The notes below the pieces were generated by a model. It did not search any database. It was not told the origin of the DNA and saw only the letters and a list, made by a program, of their open reading frames with translations. A program made the position numbers and the translations under genes. DNA of 64,000 nucleotides from Chitinophaga sancti (lineage in GTDB: Bacteria > Bacteroidota > Bacteroidia > Chitinophagales > Chitinophagaceae). Below are positions 9,431 through 17,447 of this stretch, in pieces (the stretch's first letter is position 1; every line of letters begins with the position of its first letter). The stretch lies in NCBI RefSeq assembly GCF_034424315.1, contig NZ_CP139972.1:5642001-5706000 (forward strand), written 5' to 3'.

Positions 9431-9436
9431 TAACTA
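9431..9436. repeat. Target-site duplication, right copy
   Basis: TAACTA immediately after the right IS end, identical to 7705-7710. Confidence 0.75.
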
Positions 9437-9460
9437 GCAAAGGAGGAGATTGTTTAAAAT

Positions 9461-9498
9461 AGAAAACGCTTCTGTTTTGAGCAGAAGCGTTTTCTATT
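9461..9498. terminator. Bidirectional terminator downstream of the PSP1 gene
   Basis: AGAAAACGCTTCTG pairs perfectly with CAGAAGCGTTTTCT (14 bp), 7-nt loop, T-rich on both strands. It lies one base beyond the PSP1-gene stop and would also stop read-through from the IS. Confidence 0.8.
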
Positions 9499-10938
9499 TT
9501 ATTTCTGTTGTTTTTGTTTGGGTTTCGGCGGCCTGTTTTGTGGTGGCTGCTGTCCTCCGCCACCTTGTTGTTGTGGCTTTGGCTGCGGTTTTGGCCCCTG
9601 TGGTTTGCCCTGACCTTGTTGCGGCTGCTGTTGCTGTTGTTTTGGCTGTTGCGGCTGCTGCGGTTTTGGTCCCTGTGGTTTAGCCTGTTGTTGCTGCGGC
9701 TGTTTAGGTTTCTGCTGTTGCTGCTGCGGTGGTGCCTGTTGTTTAGGCTTTTGCTGTTGAGCAGGTTGTTCAGCAGGTTTGGCACCTTGTTGCTGCTGTT
9801 TGTGTTTTTGTTTTTCCTTGTCTTTATGTTTGCGTTTCTGTGCAGTTTTTTCCAGTGAGCGGAGGCTGATCTGGCCTACTACATCTGCAAATCCAAGGTC
9901 TGCTTCTTTTGGTTTACCTGCTACGACTTCAACTGGTTTGAGGTCTTCAGGTCTGATGTTTTGCTTATTCAGGAGGCGTATTTCTTTTACGCGGCTGATG
10001 GTAAGCGGGTATTGCTTGTTGCTGTCGCCGTAGCTATACCACATCAGGTTTTTGAAGATATCTCTCTTCTGCAGGGTAGCAATGCCATTGGCTGTTTCAA
10101 TGCTATCTGCATCTTCAGGGAAGTCTTTCAGTGCGTCGAGGTAAGTGTCAAGTTCATAGTTCAGGCAACATTTGAGACGGCCACACTGACCGGACAATTT
10201 AGCCTGATTGATGGAAAGGTTCTGGTAACGTGCAGCAGTGGTATTCACGCTCTTGAAGTCCGTGAGCCAGGTAGAGCAGCACAATTCGCGGCCACAGCTA
10301 CCAATACCCCCTACTTTCCCGGCTTCCTGGCGGGCACCTATCTGGCGCATTTCCACCTTTACACGGAATTCTCCGGCGTAGAGTTTAATTAATTCACGGA
10401 AGTCAACACGGTCATCAGCGGTGTAGAAGAAGGTAGCTTTACGTCCATCGGCCTGAATTTCAACCTCGGCGAGTTTCATTTCGAGGCCTATACTGCGGGC
10501 TATTGCTCTTGCTTTGATGAGGGCATCTCTTTCGCGGGTTTTGTTTTCACCCATTCTGTGCAGATCTTCATTGCTGGCGCGACGCAATACTTTTTTTACT
10601 TCAGGGGTATCTTCTATCCTTCTTTTCTTCATTTGGAGCTTTACCAGTTCGCCGGTGAGGCTTACCTGGCCTACATCAAAACCACTCACTCCTTCTACTG
10701 TTACCATCTCTCCTTTATCCAGGAACTGTTTGGTTACGTTTCGGAAGAAATCTTTCCTACTTCCATTGTTGAAACTTACCTCTATAATATCAAATGGTGC
10801 TAAGCTATCACTTAAGGGAATATTGGCCAGCCAGTCAAAAACGTTTAATCGGTTACATCCACCCGTGCTACAACCTCCATTACTTTTGCATCCTGACGGC
10901 TTTCCCTCTGCACCTGTACCACATCCGGCACAAGCCAT
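9499..10938 (-). CDS. PSP1 C-terminal domain protein, RicT/YaaT-like, with Pro/Gln/Lys tail
   Basis: 479 aa. The first 28 residues contain six Cys (CAGCG, GCKSNGGC, GGC). The PSP1 domain follows (about residues 75-270), with the family motifs GRELCCSTWL and SGQCGRLKCCLNYE. In Bacillus the homologue RicT (YaaT) forms an Fe-S Ric complex affecting RNase Y and development; the Bacteroidota role is unclear. From about residue 365 to the end the protein is low complexity, almost only P, Q, K, A and G. The long tail and the Cys-rich head are additions to the roughly 270-aa core. It is upstream of the terminator 9461-9498 and downstream of holB on the same strand (143-bp gap). Confidence 0.88.
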   Translation of the reverse strand: MACAGCGTGAEGKPSGCKSNGGCSTGGCNRLNVFDWLANIPLSDSLAPFDIIEVSFNNGSRKDFFRNVTKQFLDKGEMVTVEGVSGFDVGQVSLTGELVKLQMKKRRIEDTPEVKKVLRRASNEDLHRMGENKTRERDALIKARAIARSIGLEMKLAEVEIQADGRKATFFYTADDRVDFRELIKLYAGEFRVKVEMRQIGARQEAGKVGGIGSCGRELCCSTWLTDFKSVNTTAARYQNLSINQAKLSGQCGRLKCCLNYELDTYLDALKDFPEDADSIETANGIATLQKRDIFKNLMWYSYGDSNKQYPLTISRVKEIRLLNKQNIRPEDLKPVEVVAGKPKEADLGFADVVGQISLRSLEKTAQKRKHKDKEKQKHKQQQQGAKPAEQPAQQQKPKQQAPPQQQQQKPKQPQQQQAKPQGPKPQQPQQPKQQQQQPQQGQGKPQGPKPQPKPQQQGGGGQQPPQNRPPKPKQKQQK

Positions 10939-11081
10939 ATTTATATATTTAAAAGAGTTAATTGATATGCATCCGGCATTGTACCGAACGCTTTAAAATA
11001 CGTATTTCCCCTTATATATACAAAAGGGCGAAAGTAACAAAGGTAACGGAAAAAGTAATGTCCTGTCGTGTCAATATAGGT

Positions 11082-12221
11082 TTAACAGGCCGGGATGGGC
11101 TTATGTTTAAAAATGTACTGTAATTTGATACTGAGGGCGTGAAAAAGCAATTTGGCGTTGGCGTTGCGCTCAATGTAGTAGCTCGCATTGTCAAGTTCCT
11201 GCATAATGAGTTCCATTTGCTGGAGGTCAGCCAGTTTTTGCAGTTTGAAGGCAAAATCGGTTTCTTCTTCGGAAAAGGCCAGCTGGCTTCTATCTATATA
11301 TTTCAGCCTGAGGGTGTGTTCCAGCAGGTTGATGAAGTAGCGGAGAAATTGCTTTTGGTTTTCCCGACCCATTTTGGCGCTGGCTATACCTTCTATCCAT
11401 TCCTGGAGGGCCAGGCGGTTGTTGGTAAAGATATAGTTGAGCCAGTTGCGCAGCAGTTCATGATAGTCATCTTCTGAGTTTTGCAGCAGTGCAAGGGCTT
11501 CCCGGTAGTTGCCGGAGGCAATGGTAGCTGCCTGACGGGCTCTGGCTGCGGGAACATTGGCCCTTGTCATGAGTGCGTTTACCAGCACATCTTTAGGCAG
11601 CGGGTTTATTTTGATGAGGTGGGTGCGTGAGAGGATGGTAGCCAGGATCTGTTCCTGGTTCTCAGCTACCAGGATAAAAATGGTATTGTCTGGTGGCTCT
11701 TCGATCAGTTTCAGTAATCGGTTCCCTTCGTTGCCCAGGTATTCGGGCATCCACATGAGGAGGATCTTGTATTTGCTTTCGAAGCTTTTCAGGCTCAGTT
11801 TACGAATGATGTCCTGGCATTCGGTGGCAGTGATATTACCCTGTTTATTTTCTGCTCCTATAAATTGTAACCAGTCGTATGCATTGCCGTAAGGATGTTC
11901 GGCGATGAATTCACGCCATTCGCTGGCATAATCGGCACTTACGGGTTTATCGCCTGTTTTTTTAGGGATAACAGGGTAGGAGAAGTGAATATCGGGGTGA
12001 ATATACTTTTCTGCTTTGATACAGGCAGGGCATTTACCACATGGGCCTTCCGGTTGTTTGTCTTCGCATACCAGGTACTGGGCGAGGGCAAGGCCAAGTG
12101 GCAGCCCACCGGCACCTTCCGGAGCCAGCAGGATCATGGCATGGCTGATGCGGTGTTTGGTGACAGCGCTGAGCAATTGAAGCTTGATGTCGTCCTGACC
12201 TATAATATTGGAGAAAAGCAT
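11082..12221 (-). CDS. holB: DNA polymerase III subunit delta'
   Basis: 379-aa clamp-loader subunit of the AAA+ family. Near the N-terminus are IGQDDIKLQL and HAMILLAPEGAGG (a degenerate P-loop, normal for delta'), then a zinc module CEDKQPEGPCGKCPAC, then KILLMWMPEYLGNEGNRLLKLIEEPP and FILVAENQEQILATILSRTH, which are sensor/arginine-finger-like segments (SRT). With delta and tau/gamma it loads the beta clamp at the replication fork. ATG at 12221. The region before it holds the hairpin 12246-12286, which ends the glutathione peroxidase gene, so holB probably has its own promoter. Confidence 0.9.
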   Translation of the reverse strand: MLFSNIIGQDDIKLQLLSAVTKHRISHAMILLAPEGAGGLPLGLALAQYLVCEDKQPEGPCGKCPACIKAEKYIHPDIHFSYPVIPKKTGDKPVSADYASEWREFIAEHPYGNAYDWLQFIGAENKQGNITATECQDIIRKLSLKSFESKYKILLMWMPEYLGNEGNRLLKLIEEPPDNTIFILVAENQEQILATILSRTHLIKINPLPKDVLVNALMTRANVPAARARQAATIASGNYREALALLQNSEDDYHELLRNWLNYIFTNNRLALQEWIEGIASAKMGRENQKQFLRYFINLLEHTLRLKYIDRSQLAFSEEETDFAFKLQKLADLQQMELIMQELDNASYYIERNANAKLLFHALSIKLQYIFKHKPIPAC

Positions 12222-12245
12222 GGGTGCAAATTAAAAGAATCATTG

Positions 12246-12286
12246 CGAAAAAAACGCCTATGCCTTTGGCATAAGCGTTTTTTTCG
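12246..12286 (-). terminator. Terminator after the glutathione peroxidase gene
   Basis: AAAAAAACGC-TATGCC pairs with GGCATA-GCGTTTTTTT across a 3-nt loop, with one internal mismatch; strong A and T tracts on both sides. Confidence 0.75.
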
Positions 12287-12318
12287 TTGCTGGCCTGCGG
12301 CAGGCTCAAAATTATTAA

Positions 12319-12846
12319 CTAGTATTTTTTCTCGATTGCAGCCACTACCTCTGCTGAATTAGGTTGTGTTTTTGGAGAGAACACAGCTACCAGGTTTCCT
12401 TTTTCATCCAGCAGGTACTTCTGGAAGTTCCATTGTACTTCTGCGGGTTCGAAGTGTTTTTCCTTGCTTTGTTCCAGCAGCCATTTGTAGATTGGATGTA
12501 TGTCTGCACCTTTTACAGAAATCTTGGCAGCCATTGGGAATGTAACTGCATATTTCTTTGTACAGAATTCCTGGATCTGCTGGTTGCTGCCTGGCTCCTG
12601 AGAACCGAAGTTGTTAGCAGGGAAGCCGATGATCACCAGGTTCTTTTTATACTTCTCATACAGTTTTTCCAGCTCTGCATATTGTGGTGTATTTCCACAG
12701 AGAGAAGCGGTGTTAACGATAAGGATTTTCTTGCCTTTGTAATCGGCAAAATTGATTTTACCACCATCTACGGCATCAACTTTAAAATCATAAATGGCGC
12801 TGCTTTTCATAAATATCAATAACGAGAGGAGCAATGTTTTTAACAT
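12319..12846 (-). CDS. Glutathione peroxidase (Cys type)
   Basis: 175 aa. The peroxidatic Cys is C50 in NTASLCGNTPQY, the FPANNFGSQEPG motif lies at 75-86, a second Cys occurs in QEFCTKKYAVTFP, and the Trp motif is VQWNFQKYLLDEKG. It reduces hydrogen or organic peroxides; Cys-type bacterial members usually use thioredoxin rather than glutathione. The first 12-17 residues (MLKTLLLSLLIF) are hydrophobic and may be a signal peptide; alternatively the internal ATG at 12810 starts a cytoplasmic 163-aa form. Confidence 0.9.
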   Translation of the reverse strand: MLKTLLLSLLIFMKSSAIYDFKVDAVDGGKINFADYKGKKILIVNTASLCGNTPQYAELEKLYEKYKKNLVIIGFPANNFGSQEPGSNQQIQEFCTKKYAVTFPMAAKISVKGADIHPIYKWLLEQSKEKHFEPAEVQWNFQKYLLDEKGNLVAVFSPKTQPNSAEVVAAIEKKY

Positions 12847-12894
12847 ACCTACAAAGTTTGTAATGAAATTATAGAATTAATTACACATTCAGCG

Positions 12895-13575
12895 TTAATG
12901 GTGTGCATATGCCAGTGAACAAATGCTGAACGGAATATTTGCCTGTTGAAAGAGCTTTCCGCATGCCTCAGTGGTAGCGCCTGTAGTGATCACATCATCT
13001 ATTAATAATACGTGTTCTCCTTTCAATAATTCAGGTTGCTCCAATTTGAAAGCATGTTGTACATTTTGCCAGCGAAGTACTCTGCCTTTGCGGGTTTGAG
13101 AGCTGGTGAAGCTGGTTCTTTTAAGTGCATGTGCAAACACTGGTTTTCCTGTTATGGCAGCGATGCCAGCTGATAGTAAAGCGGATTGATTATAGCCACG
13201 GAATTTCTCCCTCTTTTTAGTAATAGGTACTGGTACTATACAGGTAATTTCATGTATCCAGCTGGTTTGTGCAAGGATCTTTCCTATTTGCTTTCCCATG
13301 TAGATGCTTAGTTTCCTCTTGTGCCGGTACTTTATTTTATGTACCAGTTTACGCAGCATAGAAGCCTGTGAAAAATAGTAAGCAGCGATTGCATGTTGTA
13401 CGGGTACTCTTCCGTAGAATAGTTTTTCGACAGGGTTTTCTGTATAGTGCTGAAAGCCGGTGCGTGGCAATTGTATCATACATTGATGACACAGGAATGC
13501 CTCTGTTGGTGTGAGTGTGGTACCACAACTCTCACATACATGGGGAAAACAAAGATGGAGTAATGCTGTAAGCAT
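12895..13575 (-). CDS. ComF family phosphoribosyltransferase-like protein
   Basis: 226 aa. The N-terminal zinc-ribbon has CESCGTTLTPTEAFLCHQC, followed by FYGRVPVQHAIAAYYF and a type-I PRTase fold with VLLIDDVITTGATTEAC, the PRPP-binding loop. ComF proteins are needed for uptake of single-stranded DNA in naturally competent bacteria; comEC begins at 63751 in this window, but many non-competent bacteria also carry ComF. The ATG at 13575 lies 7 bp after the radA stop; an in-frame TTG at 13611 would overlap radA and is not needed. Confidence 0.88.
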   Translation of the reverse strand: MLTALLHLCFPHVCESCGTTLTPTEAFLCHQCMIQLPRTGFQHYTENPVEKLFYGRVPVQHAIAAYYFSQASMLRKLVHKIKYRHKRKLSIYMGKQIGKILAQTSWIHEITCIVPVPITKKREKFRGYNQSALLSAGIAAITGKPVFAHALKRTSFTSSQTRKGRVLRWQNVQHAFKLEQPELLKGEHVLLIDDVITTGATTEACGKLFQQANIPFSICSLAYAHH

Positions 13576-13582
13576 GTAGTGA

Positions 13583-14950
13583 TTAGAATAATCTGCTGTA
13601 TACTTCGTCAACGCGGCCTACGGGAATCACTTCAATATTGAATTTACTGAAGTCGGCTCCTTTTTTATTATACCGGCTCACGAAGATCTTTTCGAAACCA
13701 AGTTTTTCTGCTTCTGCGATGCGTTGTTCAATACGGTTGACTGCGCGTATTTCTCCACTCAGGCCTACTTCACCGGCAAAGCAGATTTTGTTGGCAATAG
13801 CAATGTCTTCATAAGAAGATAGTAGTGCGCAGAGCACAGCGAGATCGATAGCCGGATCTTCTGCGCGGATGCCACCGGCGATATTGAGGAATACATCTTT
13901 GACGCCGAAGTGGAAGCCTCCTCTTTTTTCAAGAACGGCGAGTAGTAATTGCAGGCGACGCAGATCGAAGCCGGTTACAGTACGTTGTGGTGTACCATAG
14001 ACTGACTGTGTAACGAGTGCCTGTACTTCGATGAGCATAGGCCGCATTCCTTCCATGGTAGAGGCGATGGCAACACCACTCAGCAGATCTTCGCGCTGGG
14101 AGATGAGAATTTCTGAGGGGTTGGTAACTTGTCTTAAGCCAATGCCGGTCATTTCATAAATACCCAGTTCTGCGGTGGAGCCAAAGCGGTTTTTGATGGT
14201 ACGTAATATGCGGTAAGCATAATGCTGATCACCTTCAAATTGTAATACGGTATCCACCATGTGTTCCAGTATTTTGGGGCCGGCGATGGAGCCATCTTTA
14301 GTGATATGACCGATAAGGAATACGGGAACATGACTTTCTTTTGCGAAGCGTTGCATTTCGGCGGCAGTTTCTCTGATCTGAGATACGGAGCCTGGTGCGG
14401 ATTCGATAAAAGGGGATTGCAATGTTTGTATAGAATCGATCACGACTAGTTGTGGGCGGAGTTTTTTAATCTCCTGAAAGATGGTCTGGGTATTAGTTTC
14501 CGTGAGCAGGTAGAACTGATCGTTGGTAGCCTGCAGGCGGTCTGCGCGCATCTTTACCTGGGAGGCGCTTTCTTCTCCGCTTACATATAATGTAGTAATG
14601 TTTTTAAGGTGCAAAGCATTTTGCAGGAAGAGTGTGCTCTTACCGATTCCTGGTTCACCGCCTACGAGAACGAGTGATCCGGGAACAATACCGCCACCGA
14701 GTACACGGTTTAGTTCTACATCCGGAGTGAGTAGTCTTTCTTCTTCAACTGCGCTTACTTCGCTGAGGTTCACAATGTTATTTCGACCATTCTCTTTTTC
14801 TTGCTGCCAGCTTTGATTGCGTAGTGGAACATCTTTCTGAATTTTTTCTTCGACAAATGTATTCCATTGATTACAGGAAGGACATTTACCTGTCCACTTA
14901 GCTGATTCATATCCACAATTCTGACAGAAGAATGCTGATTTTATTTTCAT
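13583..14950 (-). CDS. radA: DNA repair protein RadA (Sms)
   Basis: 455 aa with the three RadA parts in order: N-terminal four-Cys zinc finger (CQNCGYESAKWTGKCPSC), a RecA-like ATPase with Walker A GGEPGIGKST and the RadA-specific KNRFGS motif, and a C-terminal Lon-protease-like domain (GGFHFGVKDVFLNIAGGIRAE, GEVGLSGEIRAV). It is a branch-migrating helicase acting in recombination and repair. ATG at 14950; comF follows 7 bp after its stop, so radA-comF is probably one operon. Confidence 0.95.
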   Translation of the reverse strand: MKIKSAFFCQNCGYESAKWTGKCPSCNQWNTFVEEKIQKDVPLRNQSWQQEKENGRNNIVNLSEVSAVEEERLLTPDVELNRVLGGGIVPGSLVLVGGEPGIGKSTLFLQNALHLKNITTLYVSGEESASQVKMRADRLQATNDQFYLLTETNTQTIFQEIKKLRPQLVVIDSIQTLQSPFIESAPGSVSQIRETAAEMQRFAKESHVPVFLIGHITKDGSIAGPKILEHMVDTVLQFEGDQHYAYRILRTIKNRFGSTAELGIYEMTGIGLRQVTNPSEILISQREDLLSGVAIASTMEGMRPMLIEVQALVTQSVYGTPQRTVTGFDLRRLQLLLAVLEKRGGFHFGVKDVFLNIAGGIRAEDPAIDLAVLCALLSSYEDIAIANKICFAGEVGLSGEIRAVNRIEQRIAEAEKLGFEKIFVSRYNKKGADFSKFNIEVIPVGRVDEVYSRLF

Positions 14951-15533
14951 GTAGCAAAGGTGATAAAAGCACTAAAAAAATGAGCAGTGCTATCGATAAA
15001 AAAGTTAAAAAAGGGAAAAATTGGGGTGGGAAAAAAATGGCTTAAAAAGAAAAGAGCCAACAGAAGATTCTGCTGACTCTTTCTACTTACTAACCCATTA
15101 AATTCAGGTCTAAATTACTAAATGGCTTCAGAATAAAAAAGTTTATTTAATCGATGTGAATAACTTTTGAGGACTTTTTGTAATGTGACAGATCGGCTCC
15201 CACAGCCCATTTCAGGGCTTCCTGGTATTTAATTATACTTTCATTGAAAGGGCGTAAAAGGTTGATAAATAGGATTGATAACGCCCAAAAATATATATGA
15301 AAAAAGGATCATAAAGTGCTTATTTATATCTGTCATATAGTCCGGTTTGGCAATAAAAAAAACGTAAAATAAGACACAATGACAGTGTTAAATTTCTGTT
15401 TGTCAGGTGGGGAAGGGGTCGGGAGGGCAGTTTCTTAAGGAAATCATAAATCATTTTGAAAGGATGGTTTTGGAGGGGAATTTGATCTTAGTTAGGGGTA
15501 ATTTTATAAAGAAAATAAACACTTGTTCTATTT
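14951..15533. other. 583-bp gene-free region between radA and the metallopeptidase gene
   Basis: No convincing coding frame; the plus frame at 15407-15685 overlaps the start of the next gene and has no family features. Structured elements are a hairpin at 15055-15082 with a T-rich tail on the minus strand, an AGCCC/GGGCT hairpin at 15203-15218, and a GGGCGT...ACGCCC pair at about 15250-15295. It may hold a long radA leader or a small RNA on the minus strand. Confidence 0.4.
15055..15082 (-). terminator. Terminator-like hairpin upstream of radA
   Basis: 12-bp arms (AGAGTCAGCAGA on the minus strand) with two mismatches and a 4-nt loop, followed on that strand by TTTCTTTTT. It lies 105 nt before the radA start and would stop a transcript coming from the right, so it could be an attenuator or the end of a small RNA. 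Confidence 0.45.
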
Positions 15534-16223
15534 ATGACACCTGGAATGTTGATAGTATCACTGATTTTTGTTGGGATCAGTATGCTGGTGAGTTACCGCT
15601 TACAGGGGAAATTCAGGGAATACAGCAGGATACCTACCTCATCCGGCCTAACCGGGAAGCAGATAGCACAGAAGATGTTGAATGACAATGGAATATACGA
15701 TGTGCAGGTGATATCTGTGGAGGGGTTTCTGACGGACCATTATGACCCTGCCAACAAAACAGTGAATTTAAGTCCGGAGGTATATTCCGGAGCAAATGTA
15801 GCGGCCGCGGCGGTCGCTGCACATGAGTGCGGGCATGCGATTCAGCATCAAAAGTCTTATGCATGGCTGGGATTAAGGTCCAGGCTGGTGCCCTTGGTGC
15901 AATTTAGTTCGCAGTGGCTGCAGTTTGTACTGATGATAGGGGTATTTACCTTGTATTGGACTTCAGCCCCTTTATTGATTGGGATTATATTATTTAGTCT
16001 GACAACGGTATTTGCGCTGGTGACATTGCCGGTAGAGTTCGATGCATCCCGCAGGGCATTGATCTGGCTGGACAATACGAATGTGATGAGGGTGCAGGAG
16101 CATGACAAGGCGAAGGATGCCCTTTGGTGGGCGGCTATGACCTATGTAGTAGCGGCGGTAGCCTCTGTGGTTACGCTGGTACAGTATATCTTTTTATTCC
16201 TGGGCGCAAGAGACAGGGATTAA
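15534..16223 (+). CDS. YugP-like zinc metallopeptidase, membrane protein
   Basis: 229 aa of the neutral zinc metallopeptidase family 2 (YugP-like). An N-terminal membrane helix (MLIVSLIFVGISMLVSY) is followed by a domain with the zinc motif HECGH at residues 97-101. Two further hydrophobic segments (about 120-170) and a C-terminal helix (AAMTYVVAAVASVVTLVQYI) anchor it. The substrate is unknown. ATG at 15534. It ends in a terminator at 16250-16280. Confidence 0.88.
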   Translation: MTPGMLIVSLIFVGISMLVSYRLQGKFREYSRIPTSSGLTGKQIAQKMLNDNGIYDVQVISVEGFLTDHYDPANKTVNLSPEVYSGANVAAAAVAAHECGHAIQHQKSYAWLGLRSRLVPLVQFSSQWLQFVLMIGVFTLYWTSAPLLIGIILFSLTTVFALVTLPVEFDASRRALIWLDNTNVMRVQEHDKAKDALWWAAMTYVVAAVASVVTLVQYIFLFLGARDRD

Positions 16224-16249
16224 TAAGCAAATACTTTGTCATAATTAAG

Positions 16250-16280
16250 GACCGGAAGTAAGAGACTGCTTCCGGTCTTT
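16250..16280 (+). terminator. Terminator after the metallopeptidase gene
   Basis: GACCGGAAG pairs with CTTCCGGTC, 10-nt loop, then TTTCTGTTT. Confidence 0.7.
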
Positions 16281-16462
16281 CTGTTTATAATATTTACCCT
16301 ATATATGTTCTTGTTTGATAAACAGGGTAAAAACAGCCCGATTTATTATTCCACCAGGTATGTTAATAAGTATGAGTCAAAATTTTTATTGAAAATCAAT
16401 ACATTGTGAGGGTGTCTTGTAAAAAATGTCTTAAAATGTATGGTTATTCAAAGTATGTGAAT

Positions 16463-16490
16463 TAACTTCGCACTCCCAAATTGTGTGGGA
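16463..16490 (+). promoter_or_regulatory. Possible promoter and leader hairpin of rplM
   Basis: TAACTTCG (16463-16470) is close to the TAnnTTTG box. Directly after it, TCCCA (16474-16478) can pair with TGGGA (16486-16490), 33 nt before the rplM ATG. Ribosomal-protein leaders are often autoregulatory, but the hairpin is short and this is tentative. Confidence 0.35.
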
Positions 16491-16522
16491 TCATATTTCA
16501 AGCGTAAATTTTATTTACTATA

Positions 16523-16966
16523 ATGAATACTTTAAGCTTCAAGACTAAATCTGCCAACGACGCAACAGTAGTGCGTGACTGGCATATTGTAGACGCTACC
16601 AACCTGACATTAGGTAGGATGAGCGCGAAGATTGCGTCCATTTTAAGAGGTAAGAACAAGCCTTACTACACTCCCCACACTGATTGTGGAGATTTCGTAA
16701 TCATCATCAATGCTGAAAAGATCCAGTTGACTGGTAATAAATGGAATGACAAGGAATATCTGCACTATACTGGTTATCCAGGTGGTCAGAAAGCTGAGAC
16801 AGCTAAGGAGCTGATCCGTCGTCGTCCTGAAGTGGTGATTGAGAGAGCTGTTAAGGGCATGCTGCCTAAGAACCGTCTGGGACGTGCTATGTACAAAAAA
16901 CTGTTTGTATATGCCGGCGCTGAGCATCCACATGCTGCGCAGAAACCTAAATCCTTAACTTTCTAA
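16523..16966 (+). CDS. rplM: 50S ribosomal protein L13
   Basis: 147 aa, the usual length. Family motifs: [21 protein letters not shown] near the N-terminus (read in parts), [20 protein letters not shown], and the C-terminal [20 protein letters not shown]. An early assembly protein of the large subunit. rpsI follows after 14 bp, the near-universal rplM-rpsI pair. Confidence 0.97.
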   Translation: MNTLSFKTKSANDATVVRDWHIVDATNLTLGRMSAKIASILRGKNKPYYTPHTDCGDFVIIINAEKIQLTGNKWNDKEYLHYTGYPGGQKAETAKELIRRRPEVVIERAVKGMLPKNRLGRAMYKKLFVYAGAEHPHAAQKPKSLTF

Positions 16967-16980
16967 TTTTTCTCTGATAC

Positions 16981-17370
16981 ATGGAAAAGCAAAAAAATAC
17001 TATTGGTCGTCGTAAGGAAGCCGTGGCTCGCGTGTATATCAGCAAGGGCACTGGTGTAGTTACAATCAACGACAAAGACTATAAAGAATATTTCGCGCTG
17101 GTTTACCTGCAGAATCAGGTAGAACTGCCGTTGAAAACTATCGACGCTCTGGATAAATTTGATATAAAGGTAAATGCTGCTGGTGGTGGTATCAAGGGTC
17201 AGGCAGAAGCCGTGAAGCTGGGTATTGCGCGCGGACTGTGTGAAGTGAACATTGAGTTCCGTCCTGCACTGAAAGCGGCTGGATTACTGAAACGTGATCC
17301 TAGAGGCGTTGAACGTAAGAAACCAGGTAAAGCTAAAGCTAGAAGAAGCTTCCAGTTCTCTAAACGCTAA
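16981..17370 (+). CDS. rpsI: 30S ribosomal protein S9
   Basis: 129 aa. It shows NTIGRRKEAVARVYI, GGGIKGQAEAVKLGIAR and the C-terminal basic tail RDPRGVERKKPGKAKARRSF ending SKR, which reaches the P-site tRNA in the ribosome. Part of the rplM-rpsI-rpsB-tsf-pyrH row; rpsB starts 77 bp later. Confidence 0.97.
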   Translation: MEKQKNTIGRRKEAVARVYISKGTGVVTINDKDYKEYFALVYLQNQVELPLKTIDALDKFDIKVNAAGGGIKGQAEAVKLGIARGLCEVNIEFRPALKAAGLLKRDPRGVERKKPGKAKARRSFQFSKR

Positions 17371-17447
17371 TCGTGATGAATGCGTGGTGGTAGTATATAC
17401 CCTTCGCAGATTATTAACATTGACCTTTTATAACAGAGTATAATAAC

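Noticed and set aside
9508..9858. Leu-rich membrane-like plus-strand frame
   Set aside because: It is the complement of the Gln/Lys codons in the PSP1 protein tail.
15407..15685. Plus-strand frame of 92 aa before the metallopeptidase gene
   Set aside because: Overlaps the real gene start and has no family features.
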